This document shows, piece by piece, positions 8,245-16,621 of a stretch of DNA of 64,000 nucleotides. Made by a program: the position numbers and the translations under genes. Below the pieces are notes generated by a model. The model did no database searches and was not told the origin of the DNA. It saw only the letters and a program-made list of their open reading frames with translations. Numbering within the stretch: the stretch's first letter is position 1; every line of letters starts with the position of its first letter. Location of the stretch: positions 23,198 through 87,197 of the forward strand of contig CAYPXY010000015.1 in assembly GCA_964414815.1 (NCBI GenBank), written 5' to 3'. This DNA comes from Mariniblastus sp964414815 (lineage in GTDB: Bacteria > Planctomycetota > Planctomycetia > Pirellulales > Pirellulaceae).

Positions 8245-9321
8245 TTATCCAAGCACCGGCAATTGCGTTGTCATTTTAGGTTGAGCGATCGATTGCTCTG
8301 AAAGCGTCTTGCAAAGCTGCCAGGCAATCGACTCCAGGTAAGGCCCGACGTTCGGGTCGTCGAGGTTAGCGGCCATTGTACCTGCGTCGCCGCGTTCCCG
8401 CAGGTTGATGTTGATCGGAATTTCGCCCAGAAACGGAATTTGATCCTGACCTGCATATTCCCGTGCGCCACCCTTGCCGAAAATGTCGTAACGCTTGCCG
8501 GTGTCGGGACAGACGAAGCTGCTCATATTCTCGACCAAGCCGAGAATCGGAATGTTTACCTTGCGAAACATGGCCACCGCCTTAATAGCGTCGATCAAGG
8601 CGACTTCCTGCGGCGTGCAAACGATCACGGCACCGGTCAGCGGCAACATCTGCGACAGGCTGAGCGCGACATCACCGGTTCCCGGTGGCATGTCGATAAT
8701 CAGATAGTCGAGATCCCCCCATTGAGTATGCCCGAGAAACGTCTCCGTATATTTATGCAGCATCGGTCCGCGCCAGACAACGGCCTCACCGGGTGGAACC
8801 ATGAACCCGATACTGATCAACGGGATGCCGTTATAGTCCAGCGGAATCAACCCCTGTTCATCACGAGCAATGTCGCCTCGAATCCCTGTTAGCTGCGGAA
8901 TACTTGGCCCATAAACATCGGCATCCAATATTCCGACCTTGCAGCCGGCCCGATGCAATGCCACCGCCAAGCTCACCGCGACCGTACTTTTTCCGACGCC
9001 TCCTTTCCCTGCTGCGACGGCGATGGCGGCTTTGGCGGTCAGCCCCAACTGCCCCATCGGAACGGGCGGACGGTCATGCGGAACGATTTCGATCTTGAAT
9101 TTCTGATCGGGGAACGCCGTTGATAGAGTCGTTTCAACCTGATTCAGGAAATCGGCTTTGAGCGGCGATACAAACGTGGTCAACCCGACTTGAACGCAAA
9201 CCGTATCTCCATCGACTTCAATCGATTTAATTTGTTTACCAAGCGGCCGGCCGGTTTCCGGATCGGGCAGTTTTACGAGAGTGTCTCGGACCGTTTGAGC
9301 AAGTTCACTGGGGGCAGGCAT
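8245..9321 (-). CDS. mrp: Mrp/NBP35-type iron-sulfur carrier ATPase
   Basis: 358 residues from the ATG at 9319-9321, where the protein begins MPAPSELAQTV; an in-frame extension to 9444 is not needed. Residues 1-80 are a MIP18/DUF59 domain. The deviant Walker A GKGGVGKST lies at ~105-113, Walker A' Asp in VGILDADVYGPS, and DYLIIDMPPGTGD is the Walker B region. The family carries and transfers Fe-S clusters in the cytoplasm. The C-terminal CxxC of E. coli Mrp is not complete here: the site reads FVCPDTGKRY, as in HCF101-like members. It lies 135 bp downstream of the channel operon and may be transcribed separately. Confidence 0.93.
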   Translation of the reverse strand: MPAPSELAQTVRDTLVKLPDPETGRPLGKQIKSIEVDGDTVCVQVGLTTFVSPLKADFLNQVETTLSTAFPDQKFKIEIVPHDRPPVPMGQLGLTAKAAIAVAAGKGGVGKSTVAVSLAVALHRAGCKVGILDADVYGPSIPQLTGIRGDIARDEQGLIPLDYNGIPLISIGFMVPPGEAVVWRGPMLHKYTETFLGHTQWGDLDYLIIDMPPGTGDVALSLSQMLPLTGAVIVCTPQEVALIDAIKAVAMFRKVNIPILGLVENMSSFVCPDTGKRYDIFGKGGAREYAGQDQIPFLGEIPININLRERGDAGTMAANLDDPNVGPYLESIAWQLCKTLSEQSIAQPKMTTQLPVLG

Positions 9322-9456
9322 CGCTAGAATTTTCTTTCTGACTGGGATATGGATGTTGAAAGCCAATTTTCGGTGTTTCACCTGGAGTTTGCAACCGGTC
9401 TTGGGGGCTGAGGAGCTGTCCCGAAGTAAGCGCATCTTCAACACTTACTCTGACCG

Positions 9457-10488
9457 CTACTGGGCCGAGGTTCTGAATCCCGAAGGGCTGCCGGAAATGC
9501 GTTTGTCGTGTTCGAGCGGCCAGCAGGCGACCTGATAGCCTCGCTGATACAGCCAGTTTTTCACCTGGTTGTACTCCGCAAAACTGTCGGGATAAACCCA
9601 CAACGACACCGTCGTTTTCTCCGGTGGAAAACGCTGGGTGATATTGCGAAACTCTGTCACTGGCCCTGATTCATCGAGTGCCGTCGGCACGGGCATCCCC
9701 AGATCAAGGCTCGAAGGAATGAGCTGGAATCCGTTGAAGTGAATCATCGTTCGCTCTTGAACTCCGTTAGGCGTCGATTGCCGAGTCGTTTCACCAACCA
9801 ATTCATACTGAAGCTGAAAATTCTGAATCGGGCCGATGGTGGACGTGACACGCGGTGACTGTCGCAACTGCTCCGCTTTCGACTTGGCCTCCCCCTTCAT
9901 CCGGTTGAGCAACTCCTCAAGCGGCACATACGCAATTTTTCCGGAACGAATCTGAAAGTGAACTTCCTCCGTAAAAACGGTTTTAGCAATCGGATTCGGG
10001 AAATGGTCAATCGTTTCGTTCTTCGTCGGAACGATACTGACCGCCGCCATCGATCGCTGAAGCTCATTCATCTCCGAGTTCAGACGGCGTTCCTCTTCGA
10101 GCAGTGCCAGCTTCTGACGTTCCTGCTCGTCCAGCTTTTCCAATCGCTCTGCCTGACGACCGGCGAGTTCCCGCTCGACGATTTCGATCTGCACCAGCAT
10201 CTCATGCCGCACTTCGCCCAAGGTTACATTCGCCGCGACTTGCTCGTTATATTGAGATTCGAGAATCACGCCATCAGCCTCCATCTTCGTGGCCAGCATT
10301 TGCCTGGAACTGATTTCCGATTTGATCTGGCCAATCTCAGATGAACGATCGGGCTGTGCCTCGTCCGGCTTCCAGGCCGATTTTGCTTGGGCACCGATCA
10401 CCACCACCAGGATAATAATCACGCCCACCAGGTTGGCGATCAGGTCGAGAAAGGAATCCTGACCGGTGGTAATTTCCTTGACCGTCAT
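9457..10488 (-). CDS. ExbD/MotB-like partner subunit that keeps the membrane Asp
   Basis: 343 residues. A single N-terminal membrane helix at 13-33 (SFLDLIANLVGVIIILVVVI) carries Asp15 at the position of the proton-binding Asp of ExbD/TolR/MotB. A coiled coil follows (~45-135, rich in Glu/Gln/Arg), then a globular periplasmic domain. No OmpA-type peptidoglycan-binding motif is visible. The ATG overlaps the stop of the preceding ExbD-like gene (ATGA). Topology and context with a MotA/ExbB protein support a stator-partner role; the cargo or load is unknown. Confidence 0.65.
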   Translation of the reverse strand: MTVKEITTGQDSFLDLIANLVGVIIILVVVIGAQAKSAWKPDEAQPDRSSEIGQIKSEISSRQMLATKMEADGVILESQYNEQVAANVTLGEVRHEMLVQIEIVERELAGRQAERLEKLDEQERQKLALLEEERRLNSEMNELQRSMAAVSIVPTKNETIDHFPNPIAKTVFTEEVHFQIRSGKIAYVPLEELLNRMKGEAKSKAEQLRQSPRVTSTIGPIQNFQLQYELVGETTRQSTPNGVQERTMIHFNGFQLIPSSLDLGMPVPTALDESGPVTEFRNITQRFPPEKTTVSLWVYPDSFAEYNQVKNWLYQRGYQVACWPLEHDKRISGSPSGFRTSAQ

Positions 10489-12116
10489 TTTGACTCCTTG
10501 ATCTGAATCCCGCTGTCGAACAACAGTCCGCGCAGCGTTTCAAAGTTTGCCTCGCCGCCCTCGACCACACTGATGCGGAGTTCCGGCTTCCAGTAGCTTC
10601 GCTCACCTGGCATACCCCATGACTCGATCTGTCTCCAGATTTCATTGACCAGTGGATCGACCGCCTGTGCGACGTCTGACCCAACGGGAATTCGTTTCTC
10701 GACGCCCAGCGGAGATCGGACCTCAATCTCAAACTCGGTGCAGACGACGCGAATCGGCCGAACATAGGCGGTCGCGCCTTGAGTTGCCTTGGGAACGGCC
10801 CAGCTCTTTCCTTTTGACTTGGCAAGACTCATCGGCGGCGGAGCTGCTCCCATACCCTGCTGAGCATTGGAGCCGCCGCCCGTCGACGCATTGCTGTCGC
10901 CATAAACATCACCACCATGACCGGGTTCTCCCTCGAAACTGGAACGCTGGAAAGCCGAGTGTTCAAAGTTTGAATTTGGTGTTGAACTCGATTCACCTGC
11001 ACCGGACCAAGCCGCCAGTCCCGATTCATCACCTGAGTCGAATCGGTCCCACGCGGAATTGATAACAAAACCTCCGCTGGTCCCGGAAGCCGTCAAACCA
11101 GGTCGCGAGTCGACAGATCGCCCGCCGGCTCCACCCGTTCCACCTCCGGCGCGGTGGGAAACTTGTACAGGAGTCAGCGGTTGATGCGCCGCGCGAGCGG
11201 CCAGCATCGTGCGTTGCCGGTTTCGCGATTCCGCAATCGCCTCTTCCACAACCTGTTTCAATTGGACATCCACCGGCCCAAAATCAAGTTCCTTTTCTGC
11301 CTCGACCAACTCGTAGCCAAACTCGTCATCCCAACTGACCATGGCACGGCGGCAAATCGCGTAGCCCTCCGATCCTTCCGGCCGGATTACCATCAAGGGG
11401 TAGGGGCTTCCGTCACTTCCTTCGATACCGTGCTGCTGCCAGTACTCACGGATCGCCAGCACCGCGGCATCGAGCGGATTGCCTGGCCCGAGCGGCGGCA
11501 TGAAATCACTTTTGGCCAGCAAAATTCCCAGCGGCTGAAGCGTGATCCCCCGTTGATCGCACTCAATAAAAATCGGTCGCCGAAACGTCCCTCCGCCGCC
11601 TGCGTAAGGAACAATGGAGTACGTCGTCCGCACATCGCCCTGAGACTCGATCCGTTTGGCCTCCAGCGCCTCTTTTGCCTCAGCAATTTCCGCTTTCAGT
11701 TGCTCAATCCGCGATTCGGAAACCGCCGCAGTATCCAAATCGACCGGATGCGACTCCAGCTCGATGATCGACTGAGCAATCTCATTCATCCGCTGCTTCA
11801 GTTTGCGAATCTCGGCCTCCAGATGCCCTCGATGTTCACGCGTTGCGGTCAGTCGAGCCAGTGCATTGGGTCTGGCCGCCCCCAGCACTTCCATTTTCAG
11901 TTCATCGCCGTCAAGTTGACGCTGCAAGGTCTTCAATTCAAACGATTGCTGCTCCATCACTTGGGCGCGCTCCGCATGCGCTTGAGCCGCATGAACATCG
12001 ACCGATTTTGTGACGATTACCAGAATGACAATCAACGCGCCGAGCGTGCAGATCAACACGGCGAGAAACGGAAAAAGTGAAACCGTGTATTTGGGAGATT
12101 TTCTACGTCGTTTCAT
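10485..12116 (-). CDS. Second ExbD/TolR-like partner subunit lacking the membrane Asp
   Basis: 543 residues. A basic N-terminus (KRRRKSPKY) leads into one membrane helix (SLFPFLAVLICTLGALIVIL), which aligns with the ExbD helix but has Ala where the proton-carrying Asp should be. A coiled coil runs over ~40-170, followed by a folded domain, a Gly/Ser-rich low-complexity linker (~320-430) and a second folded domain at the C-terminus with RIPVGSDVAQAVDPLVNEIW. It is the middle gene of a three-gene operon. The 55-bp gap to the upstream gene contains two near-copies of AGGCTGAGACA. It may pair with the Asp-bearing subunit encoded next. Confidence 0.6.
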   Translation of the reverse strand: MKRRRKSPKYTVSLFPFLAVLICTLGALIVILVIVTKSVDVHAAQAHAERAQVMEQQSFELKTLQRQLDGDELKMEVLGAARPNALARLTATREHRGHLEAEIRKLKQRMNEIAQSIIELESHPVDLDTAAVSESRIEQLKAEIAEAKEALEAKRIESQGDVRTTYSIVPYAGGGGTFRRPIFIECDQRGITLQPLGILLAKSDFMPPLGPGNPLDAAVLAIREYWQQHGIEGSDGSPYPLMVIRPEGSEGYAICRRAMVSWDDEFGYELVEAEKELDFGPVDVQLKQVVEEAIAESRNRQRTMLAARAAHQPLTPVQVSHRAGGGTGGAGGRSVDSRPGLTASGTSGGFVINSAWDRFDSGDESGLAAWSGAGESSSTPNSNFEHSAFQRSSFEGEPGHGGDVYGDSNASTGGGSNAQQGMGAAPPPMSLAKSKGKSWAVPKATQGATAYVRPIRVVCTEFEIEVRSPLGVEKRIPVGSDVAQAVDPLVNEIWRQIESWGMPGERSYWKPELRISVVEGGEANFETLRGLLFDSGIQIKESK

Positions 12117-12171
12117 GGGCGAAAGCAGACTGTCTGTCCTGTCTCAGCCTTGTCTTGTCTCAGCCTGCTGG

Positions 12172-13899
12172 TCACGCTGCTTTTCTCAGGAACGGTAACA
12201 CCACTTCATCCGAGGCCGCCTGCGATCTTGCTGGGGGCAATGAACGCTGAAAACCAGTGCCCCTATCACCTCCATCGCCCGCATCGCAAAATCGAGCCGC
12301 CTGCGGGAAGGGAAGAATCACTTGCTCATGGTCCGCAACTTCAGACAAAAATTCAGGCGAGACCGCCACCCACTGTGTACGGCTTGGTTGATCTCGCCAA
12401 GCCATAGTTTGCTCAGATGAAACTGGATCCTGCACAACCGGCTTGGCCACAATGGGCTCATGCGAAACGAACTCCAATACAACGGGCGTCGACATGACCA
12501 ACTCTGACATCACTGGCTCAAACAGTACCGTTGATACCGTTGGCTCGTGAAACACAACTTCTGGCAACGCGTTACGTTGCTGCTGTTCTTCGGCGACTTC
12601 CTTCACCTGATCAAGGATTCGATTGGAAGCTTCTGAAGTCGCCGTGGCCGTCTGTTCGAGGAGCTTGCAAACGACTTGAGTCTGCTCCGCGAATTCAGAT
12701 TGCTTTTTTGCGACCTGACGGGCGTTCTCGGAAAGCGTTACTTGCCACTGCTCCCAGCGATGGGACATCGATTGATCGGCACGCTGGATTGATTCGCCCA
12801 GCGTATGGGCCAAGCCCTGCACACATCCGTCGATCGCGACCGCCAGATTCTGTTCGACATGGTGTTGCTTTCCTTTGAGCGACTCCGTCAAAGCGGTCTC
12901 CGTCGCACGAACTGACTCCTGCCAAATGGCGGCCTGACGTTCTGCAGCCTTCACCATCGTGGACAGCAACTCCGACTCCAGCTGCTCGGAATGTGAATTT
13001 TCATACACTTCATCGGTGAGGTCAAAATGGGTTGCGATCTCAGCATGGGCTTGTTGACCGACGAGTTGCAGTAACTGTTGTTCGAAGCGATCTACAAAGA
13101 ACTGGCCGAACATCAGCACCATCGACAACATCAATGCCAGCGCCGTGGTGTCGAACGCGATGTAGAGACTGCCTTTAAGCCCGTCGAGCATCTGCTGGAA
13201 ATTGTTTTCTTCGCCGACCGAGATGTTTCCCAACGCCTCCGAAATTCCCAACACGGTGCCAAGAAATCCCAGCATCGGAATGGCCCAAATCAGAATCTGT
13301 GCGAACGAATATCGTTGTTGCTGTCGCTCGATGTCCTCTTCCGCCACATGCTTCAGTTCCTCTTCGACTCGGCTTACCGATCCGCTCAGGTAAATCGATT
13401 GCAGCACTTTTGAAAGCCGTTGCCACAAATAGTGGCTGTGCAGTGACGCTGGCAACTGTTTGAGCGACTGGCCCAATCGAACGGCCTGATCGGCTGGCGA
13501 TTCAAACGTTTCATCGGACGAATCCCCCGGCCCAACCGTTCCTGGCTCACTCGCATGGGCGGCTTGTTCTGAATCCTCAGCGCCGTCGGTTCGTTCTGGC
13601 CGTTCTGCCTCCGAATCATCGTCCAGCCGGATTTGGCCTTCTCGCGAAAACTGAACCAGCACGTCGAGTCCGATGGTCGCCAGTGATGCCGCACCGATAA
13701 AGAACATCGCGATTGTGATCTTGCAGATGGGGTGCCCGATCAGGTACCGCAACAAGACTTCGTCGGCGATCCATTGGTGGTCGATGAGTGCCATCGTGCC
13801 GAGGTACAGCATCAGCCCAACGCAAACTGGAATCACCAGCGACGGCAAAACTGAAATCCAACTCGTCGATCGTCTCACGGAACCGCTCTTCCAGACCAA
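12172..13899 (-). CDS. MotA/TolQ/ExbB proton channel protein
   Basis: 575 residues. An N-terminal membrane pair (~15-75) is followed by an acidic linker and a core with ILIWAIPMLGFLGTVLGISE and AFDTTALALMLSMVLMFGQF (~195-270). This 'F-x-G-L-x-G-T-V-x-G' plus 'A-x-x-T-T-x-x-G/A-L' pattern is the MotA/TolQ/ExbB channel signature. A long helical cytoplasmic tail follows (~285-420) and a Val/Pro-rich region ending in EVVLPFLRKAA. The best start I see is a TTG at 13899; no ATG or GTG is in frame nearby, so the true N-terminus is uncertain. First gene of the operon with two ExbD-like partners. Confidence 0.8.
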   Translation of the reverse strand: MVWKSGSVRRSTSWISVLPSLVIPVCVGLMLYLGTMALIDHQWIADEVLLRYLIGHPICKITIAMFFIGAASLATIGLDVLVQFSREGQIRLDDDSEAERPERTDGAEDSEQAAHASEPGTVGPGDSSDETFESPADQAVRLGQSLKQLPASLHSHYLWQRLSKVLQSIYLSGSVSRVEEELKHVAEEDIERQQQRYSFAQILIWAIPMLGFLGTVLGISEALGNISVGEENNFQQMLDGLKGSLYIAFDTTALALMLSMVLMFGQFFVDRFEQQLLQLVGQQAHAEIATHFDLTDEVYENSHSEQLESELLSTMVKAAERQAAIWQESVRATETALTESLKGKQHHVEQNLAVAIDGCVQGLAHTLGESIQRADQSMSHRWEQWQVTLSENARQVAKKQSEFAEQTQVVCKLLEQTATATSEASNRILDQVKEVAEEQQQRNALPEVVFHEPTVSTVLFEPVMSELVMSTPVVLEFVSHEPIVAKPVVQDPVSSEQTMAWRDQPSRTQWVAVSPEFLSEVADHEQVILPFPQAARFCDAGDGGDRGTGFQRSLPPARSQAASDEVVLPFLRKAA

Positions 13900-13978
13900 A
13901 CCTGCATGATTGATTCGAAAATTCCACGCCCCACCCGCAGCACGGAATCACTGTTTACCTAATCGGCAAAGTTTACGG

Positions 13979-14011
13979 CATCGGTTTAATGGGACTTAAT
14001 CGCAACCGATG
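13979..14011. repeat. 8-bp-arm inverted repeat upstream of the channel operon
   Basis: CATCGGTT (13979-13986) and AACCGATG (14004-14011) form a perfect inverted repeat around a 17-base loop, 80 bp ahead of the channel operon start. It could be an operator or a leader hairpin. The rest of 13900-14406 holds only this, the tandem hairpins at 14139-14194 and a repeat copy at 14313-14360; no convincing coding frame was found. Confidence 0.5.
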
Positions 14012-14138
14012 GATTGCTGGAAAAATCACTCAAATGCGGATTTTCTCACCAACTGTTGGACGTTCGCAAATCGGAAAAAATTGACGCAAGGTCTCGATGA
14101 AGCCAAGCCGATAAAATCGGGTATTCGGAATCACTATG

Positions 14139-14194
14139 AATCCCAGGGGGGATTGAGCCCGGTTTGGCAGTCTTGTCGACCGGGTTTCTTTTTT
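14139..14194 (+). terminator. Tandem hairpins ending in a T-run: terminator or end of a small RNA
   Basis: AATCCC (14139-14144) pairs with GGGATT (14148-14153). CCCGGT (14157-14162) then pairs with ACCGGG (14178-14183), followed by TTTCTTTTTTT at 14184-14194. This is a standard plus-strand intrinsic terminator, yet no plus-strand gene lies upstream: the nearest upstream gene is on the other strand. A short non-coding RNA ending here, beginning somewhere in 14080-14130, would explain it. Confidence 0.5.
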
Positions 14195-14312
14195 TGTATC
14201 CGTTCATGGAGTGCGGAAATAATTTTCCGCTATGGTTTGATGGCTTCTTCAATGGAGTGCGGGGATGCAATCACCGCTATGGTTTTATCACTCCAAAGAA
14301 CCCTAGGAATTG

Positions 14313-14360
14313 GCCGGAAACACAAACCAAGCAATGCTAGCACAATCCGGCAACCCTTCG
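14313..14360 (+). repeat. Single copy of the GCTAGCACAATCCGG repeat
   Basis: GCCGGAAACACAAACCAAGC at 14313 onward followed by ATGCTAGCACAATCCGGCAA to 14360 matches the repeat found twice in tandem at 15120-15199, where the GCCGGTAACACAAACC leader is also present. This copy lies just past the 3' end of the minus-strand gene 14407-14823, so that gene is bracketed by copies. Confidence 0.8.
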
Positions 14361-14406
14361 CTGATTCATCTGCGTTTGAGTTTTTTGACCATACGGCTTC
14401 ATTTTC

Positions 14407-14823
14407 TCAGTTTCTTTTCCTACCCGTTTGTCGGTACCCTTTGCCATCAAACCAATCAATAGGTGTATTCGGAAAGTGTCGCCGAAGCGAATGGACCTGT
14501 TCTTCCGTCAGGGTGATCAGTTCGAAGTTCATGTAATTTATTACGTTGCCTTGCGTCCAACCAAGATTGTAACGACACGTCAGTGTGGTCAAGCAATCGA
14601 TAAAAGTAGATAGATCATCTTGGCGAAAATCCGTCGAATCCAATCGAATATTTACCATATTCGTGTTGCCAATTGTGAATCCACAGTTAAACCCTAGATT
14701 CCCTAGTGTTTCAAAAGCCTTCACGCGCCGTGAATCTTGTTTTAGTTTCACCGATATGCAGGTAAACATTGCCGATACTGCCAATAAAAGGACTAGCAAA
14801 CTACGTAACGACAAGCGCTTCAT
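14407..14823 (-). CDS. Small membrane-anchored planctomycete protein
   Basis: 138 residues. It opens with MKRLSLRSLLVLLLAVSAMF, a form of the 'SLRSLLVL' N-terminal anchor very common in planctomycete orphan proteins, followed by a charged helix (KQDSRRVKAFETLGNLGF) and a soluble domain. The C-terminal part includes DLSTFIDCLTTLTC and LTEEQVHSLRRHFPNTPI, resembling the end of a leucine-rich-repeat-like unit with a terminal 'L-x-x-x-L-P-x-x-x-I' element. No enzymatic motif. It is flanked by repeat DNA on both sides. Confidence 0.6.
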   Translation of the reverse strand: MKRLSLRSLLVLLLAVSAMFTCISVKLKQDSRRVKAFETLGNLGFNCGFTIGNTNMVNIRLDSTDFRQDDLSTFIDCLTTLTCRYNLGWTQGNVINYMNFELITLTEEQVHSLRRHFPNTPIDWFDGKGYRQTGRKRN

Positions 14824-14951
14824 GATCCGTCCACATTCGTAAACTTAGGTACGTTTTCAGGTTGTCAAATCAAGTCTCAGCCAGTTCACCTAAGGGATCG
14901 CGTAAATTGAATTTCGTTACCAACCACCTGACGCGCCTCATGGTCTTGGAG

Positions 14952-15059
14952 GACGCGAAGATCCGCGCGCGAAGATCCGCGACGAAGATCCGAGACGAAG
15001 ATCCGCGGAGACGAAAATCCGCCGCGAAAGATCCGCGAAGGGTTGCCGGATTTTCAGCC
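14952..15059. repeat. Imperfect GAAGATCCGCG repeat cluster ending in an inverted repeat copy
   Basis: Units resembling GACGAAGATCCGCG recur about six times between 14952 and 15039. The block ends with GAAGGGTTGCCGGATT, the exact reverse complement of AATCCGGCAACCCTTC in the tandem repeat at 15120. No coding frame is supported between 14824 and 15505; that interval consists mostly of repeats. Confidence 0.7.
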
Positions 15060-15119
15060 TAAATCAGATAAACCTCAAGCCAATCCAAATTTAGCCGGTA
15101 ACACAAACCGAGCCAAGCA

Positions 15120-15199
15120 ATGCTAGCACAATCCGGCAACCCTTCGGAGACTTCGTCTTATGCTAGCACAATCCGGCAACCCTTCGGAGACTTCGTCTT
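15120..15199 (+). repeat. 40-bp perfect tandem duplication
   Basis: A 40-base unit starting ATGCTAGCACAATCCGGCAA and ending GAGACTTCGTCTT occurs twice head to tail, at 15120-15159 and 15160-15199, without a difference. Each contains CGGAGACTTCG-type inverted sequence. Related single copies are at 14334-14360 (direct) and 15037-15055 (inverted). Confidence 0.9.
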
Positions 15200-15227
15200 C
15201 ACGTGATATTGCGCGCCGATTGGGGAT

Positions 15228-15336
15228 GAACCGCAGATTTCGCCGATGTGCGCAGATTGCTGGGTACAAGTTGTGGTTGACCCGTCTTCAGAATTGCCAA
15301 AATCAAATCTGCGTTCATCGGCGCCATCTGCGGTTG
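15228..15336. repeat. Large hairpin element with ~31-base arms
   Basis: The left arm at 15228-15258 (GAACCGCAGAT, GCCGATG, GCAGATT) is matched by the right arm at 15306-15336 (AATCTGC, CATCGGC, ATCTGCGGTT). The arms pair over most of their length around a 47-base loop. Such GCAGAT...ATCTGC elements are dispersed, non-coding repeats in planctomycete genomes. Confidence 0.75.
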
Positions 15337-15505
15337 ACTCCTGACCGACAGAGAAGTCTGCGAAGAAATCTGCGATAAAGAAGTTTGCGAGGGGTTGGCG
15401 GATTTTGGCTGGACTTGATTATACCAGACTGTCATCGGCAGATGTTCGTTCAGGCGGATCCTCCCCCTCATCCTGCCAACTTCATCCATCCTGTAAGATG
15501 CTCTC

Positions 15506-16492
15506 ATGAATTCGACAGCCCAACTTCGTCCCTGGCAGGCGTGGATGCAACTTGCTCGCCTTTCCGCGTTGCCGACCGCTATTTCCAATGTCATGCTTGG
15601 CTACCTGCTGGCAACCCAGCTTGGCGGCGGTTCGTTCCATCTGGTGGAACTGATGCTGCTGATCGCTGCATCATCCGCCATGTATTCTGCTGGCATGATT
15701 TTAAACGACGTGTTTGATATCGATGTCGATCGCCTCGAACGCCCCGAACGCCCTTTGCCTGCAGGAAAAATCGGGCTCCGTACTGCCCGGACGGTTGGCC
15801 TGGTTCTGTTGCTTGCCGGGCCATTGATCGCGATGCTGGCAGGCTGGATCATCGGACCGAATCATGCCTGGAGCATTCTGAAGCCGTTTCTGGTCGCCAG
15901 TTTGTTGTGCTTGGCGATTGTCGCCTATGATGGTGTGCTCAAGAGAACATTTTTGGCTCCGGTGAGTATGGGATTCTGCCGGACACTCAACTTGCTGCTC
16001 GGCGCGTGTACGTTTTCGCCGGTCGATGGCTCTGACGGAACCTGGCTGGGTTTTGCGCCCGTTATTGGGTGGTTGAGTGCGGCGCTCGGAGTGTATGTCG
16101 CCGGAATAACGTTGTTTGCAAAGCAAGAAGCCGAGCAGAAAAGTAACACAGTCACTTTGATGGCCGGAGCACTGATTACAATCGCGGGCCTGCTGGCGAT
16201 GGTGTTTGCCAATACCATTTTCCCGTTCGTTCCCGTTGAGAAACAAAACCCGATGCTGCCGATGCTGCTTGCCCTGGTCGCCTTGCCCGTCCTCCGCCGG
16301 ATGCTGATGGCTGCGATCGACCGCAAGCCGCGTTCGGTTCAAGCCGCCGTCGGAACCGCATTGCGAAGCATCATTGTTTTCGATGCCACGCTCTGCTTTC
16401 TGGCGGCGCCGAACTTTTCAAGTTATGCTCTATGGGTCGTGGCGCTGCTGGTTCCTTCGTTACTGCTGAGCCGATGGACCAAGGTGACGTAG
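15506..16492 (+). CDS. eboC: UbiA-family prenyltransferase, EboC-like
   Basis: 328 residues with about eight membrane helices. The first UbiA aspartate motif is clear: LNDVFDIDVDRLERPERPLP (~69-88). The second conserved region reads YDGVLKRT, where most family members have an Asp-rich motif, so substrate use may differ. UbiA enzymes move isoprenoid groups onto aromatic or other acceptors in the membrane. It is followed by a TIM-barrel gene and a nucleotide-pyrophosphatase-like gene, the order of eboC, eboE and eboF in the ebo cluster of cyanobacteria, some bacteria and eustigmatophyte plastids. The ebo label is from context; the UbiA family call is firm. Confidence 0.8.
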   Translation: MNSTAQLRPWQAWMQLARLSALPTAISNVMLGYLLATQLGGGSFHLVELMLLIAASSAMYSAGMILNDVFDIDVDRLERPERPLPAGKIGLRTARTVGLVLLLAGPLIAMLAGWIIGPNHAWSILKPFLVASLLCLAIVAYDGVLKRTFLAPVSMGFCRTLNLLLGACTFSPVDGSDGTWLGFAPVIGWLSAALGVYVAGITLFAKQEAEQKSNTVTLMAGALITIAGLLAMVFANTIFPFVPVEKQNPMLPMLLALVALPVLRRMLMAAIDRKPRSVQAAVGTALRSIIVFDATLCFLAAPNFSSYALWVVALLVPSLLLSRWTKVT

Positions 16493-16620
16493 TCAGAGGT
16501 CAGAGGTCAGAAGTCAGAAGTCAGAAGTCAGAAGTCAAAAGTCAGAAGTCAGATCTCATCCCTCATCCCTCATCCCTCATCCCTCATCCCTCATCCCTCA
16601 TCCCTCTCCCCCATCCCTCC
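16492..16620 (+). repeat. Composite heptanucleotide array between two genes
   Basis: Nine 7-base units of the GTCAGAA/GTCAGAG type (16492-16554) run without a phase break into seven CTCATCC units (16555-16603) and two or three degenerate units, ending one base before the ATG at 16622. The array begins on the last base of the UbiA stop codon. The GTCAGAA units have the same orientation toward the downstream start as those at 2451-2527. Confidence 0.9.
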
Positions 16621-16621
16621 C

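Noticed and set aside
9457..13899. Zorya-type phage defence operon
   Set aside because: The MotA-like and ExbD-like proteins are suggestive, but the partner proteins lack an OmpA-type domain and there is no helicase or nuclease gene nearby.
14009..14536. 175-codon frame on the plus strand
   Set aside because: It runs across the terminator hairpins, a repeat copy and the antisense of the gene 14407-14823, and its translation has no protein-like pattern.
15120..15199. Possible CRISPR array
   Set aside because: The two 40-base copies are adjacent with no spacer, and no cas gene is in the window.
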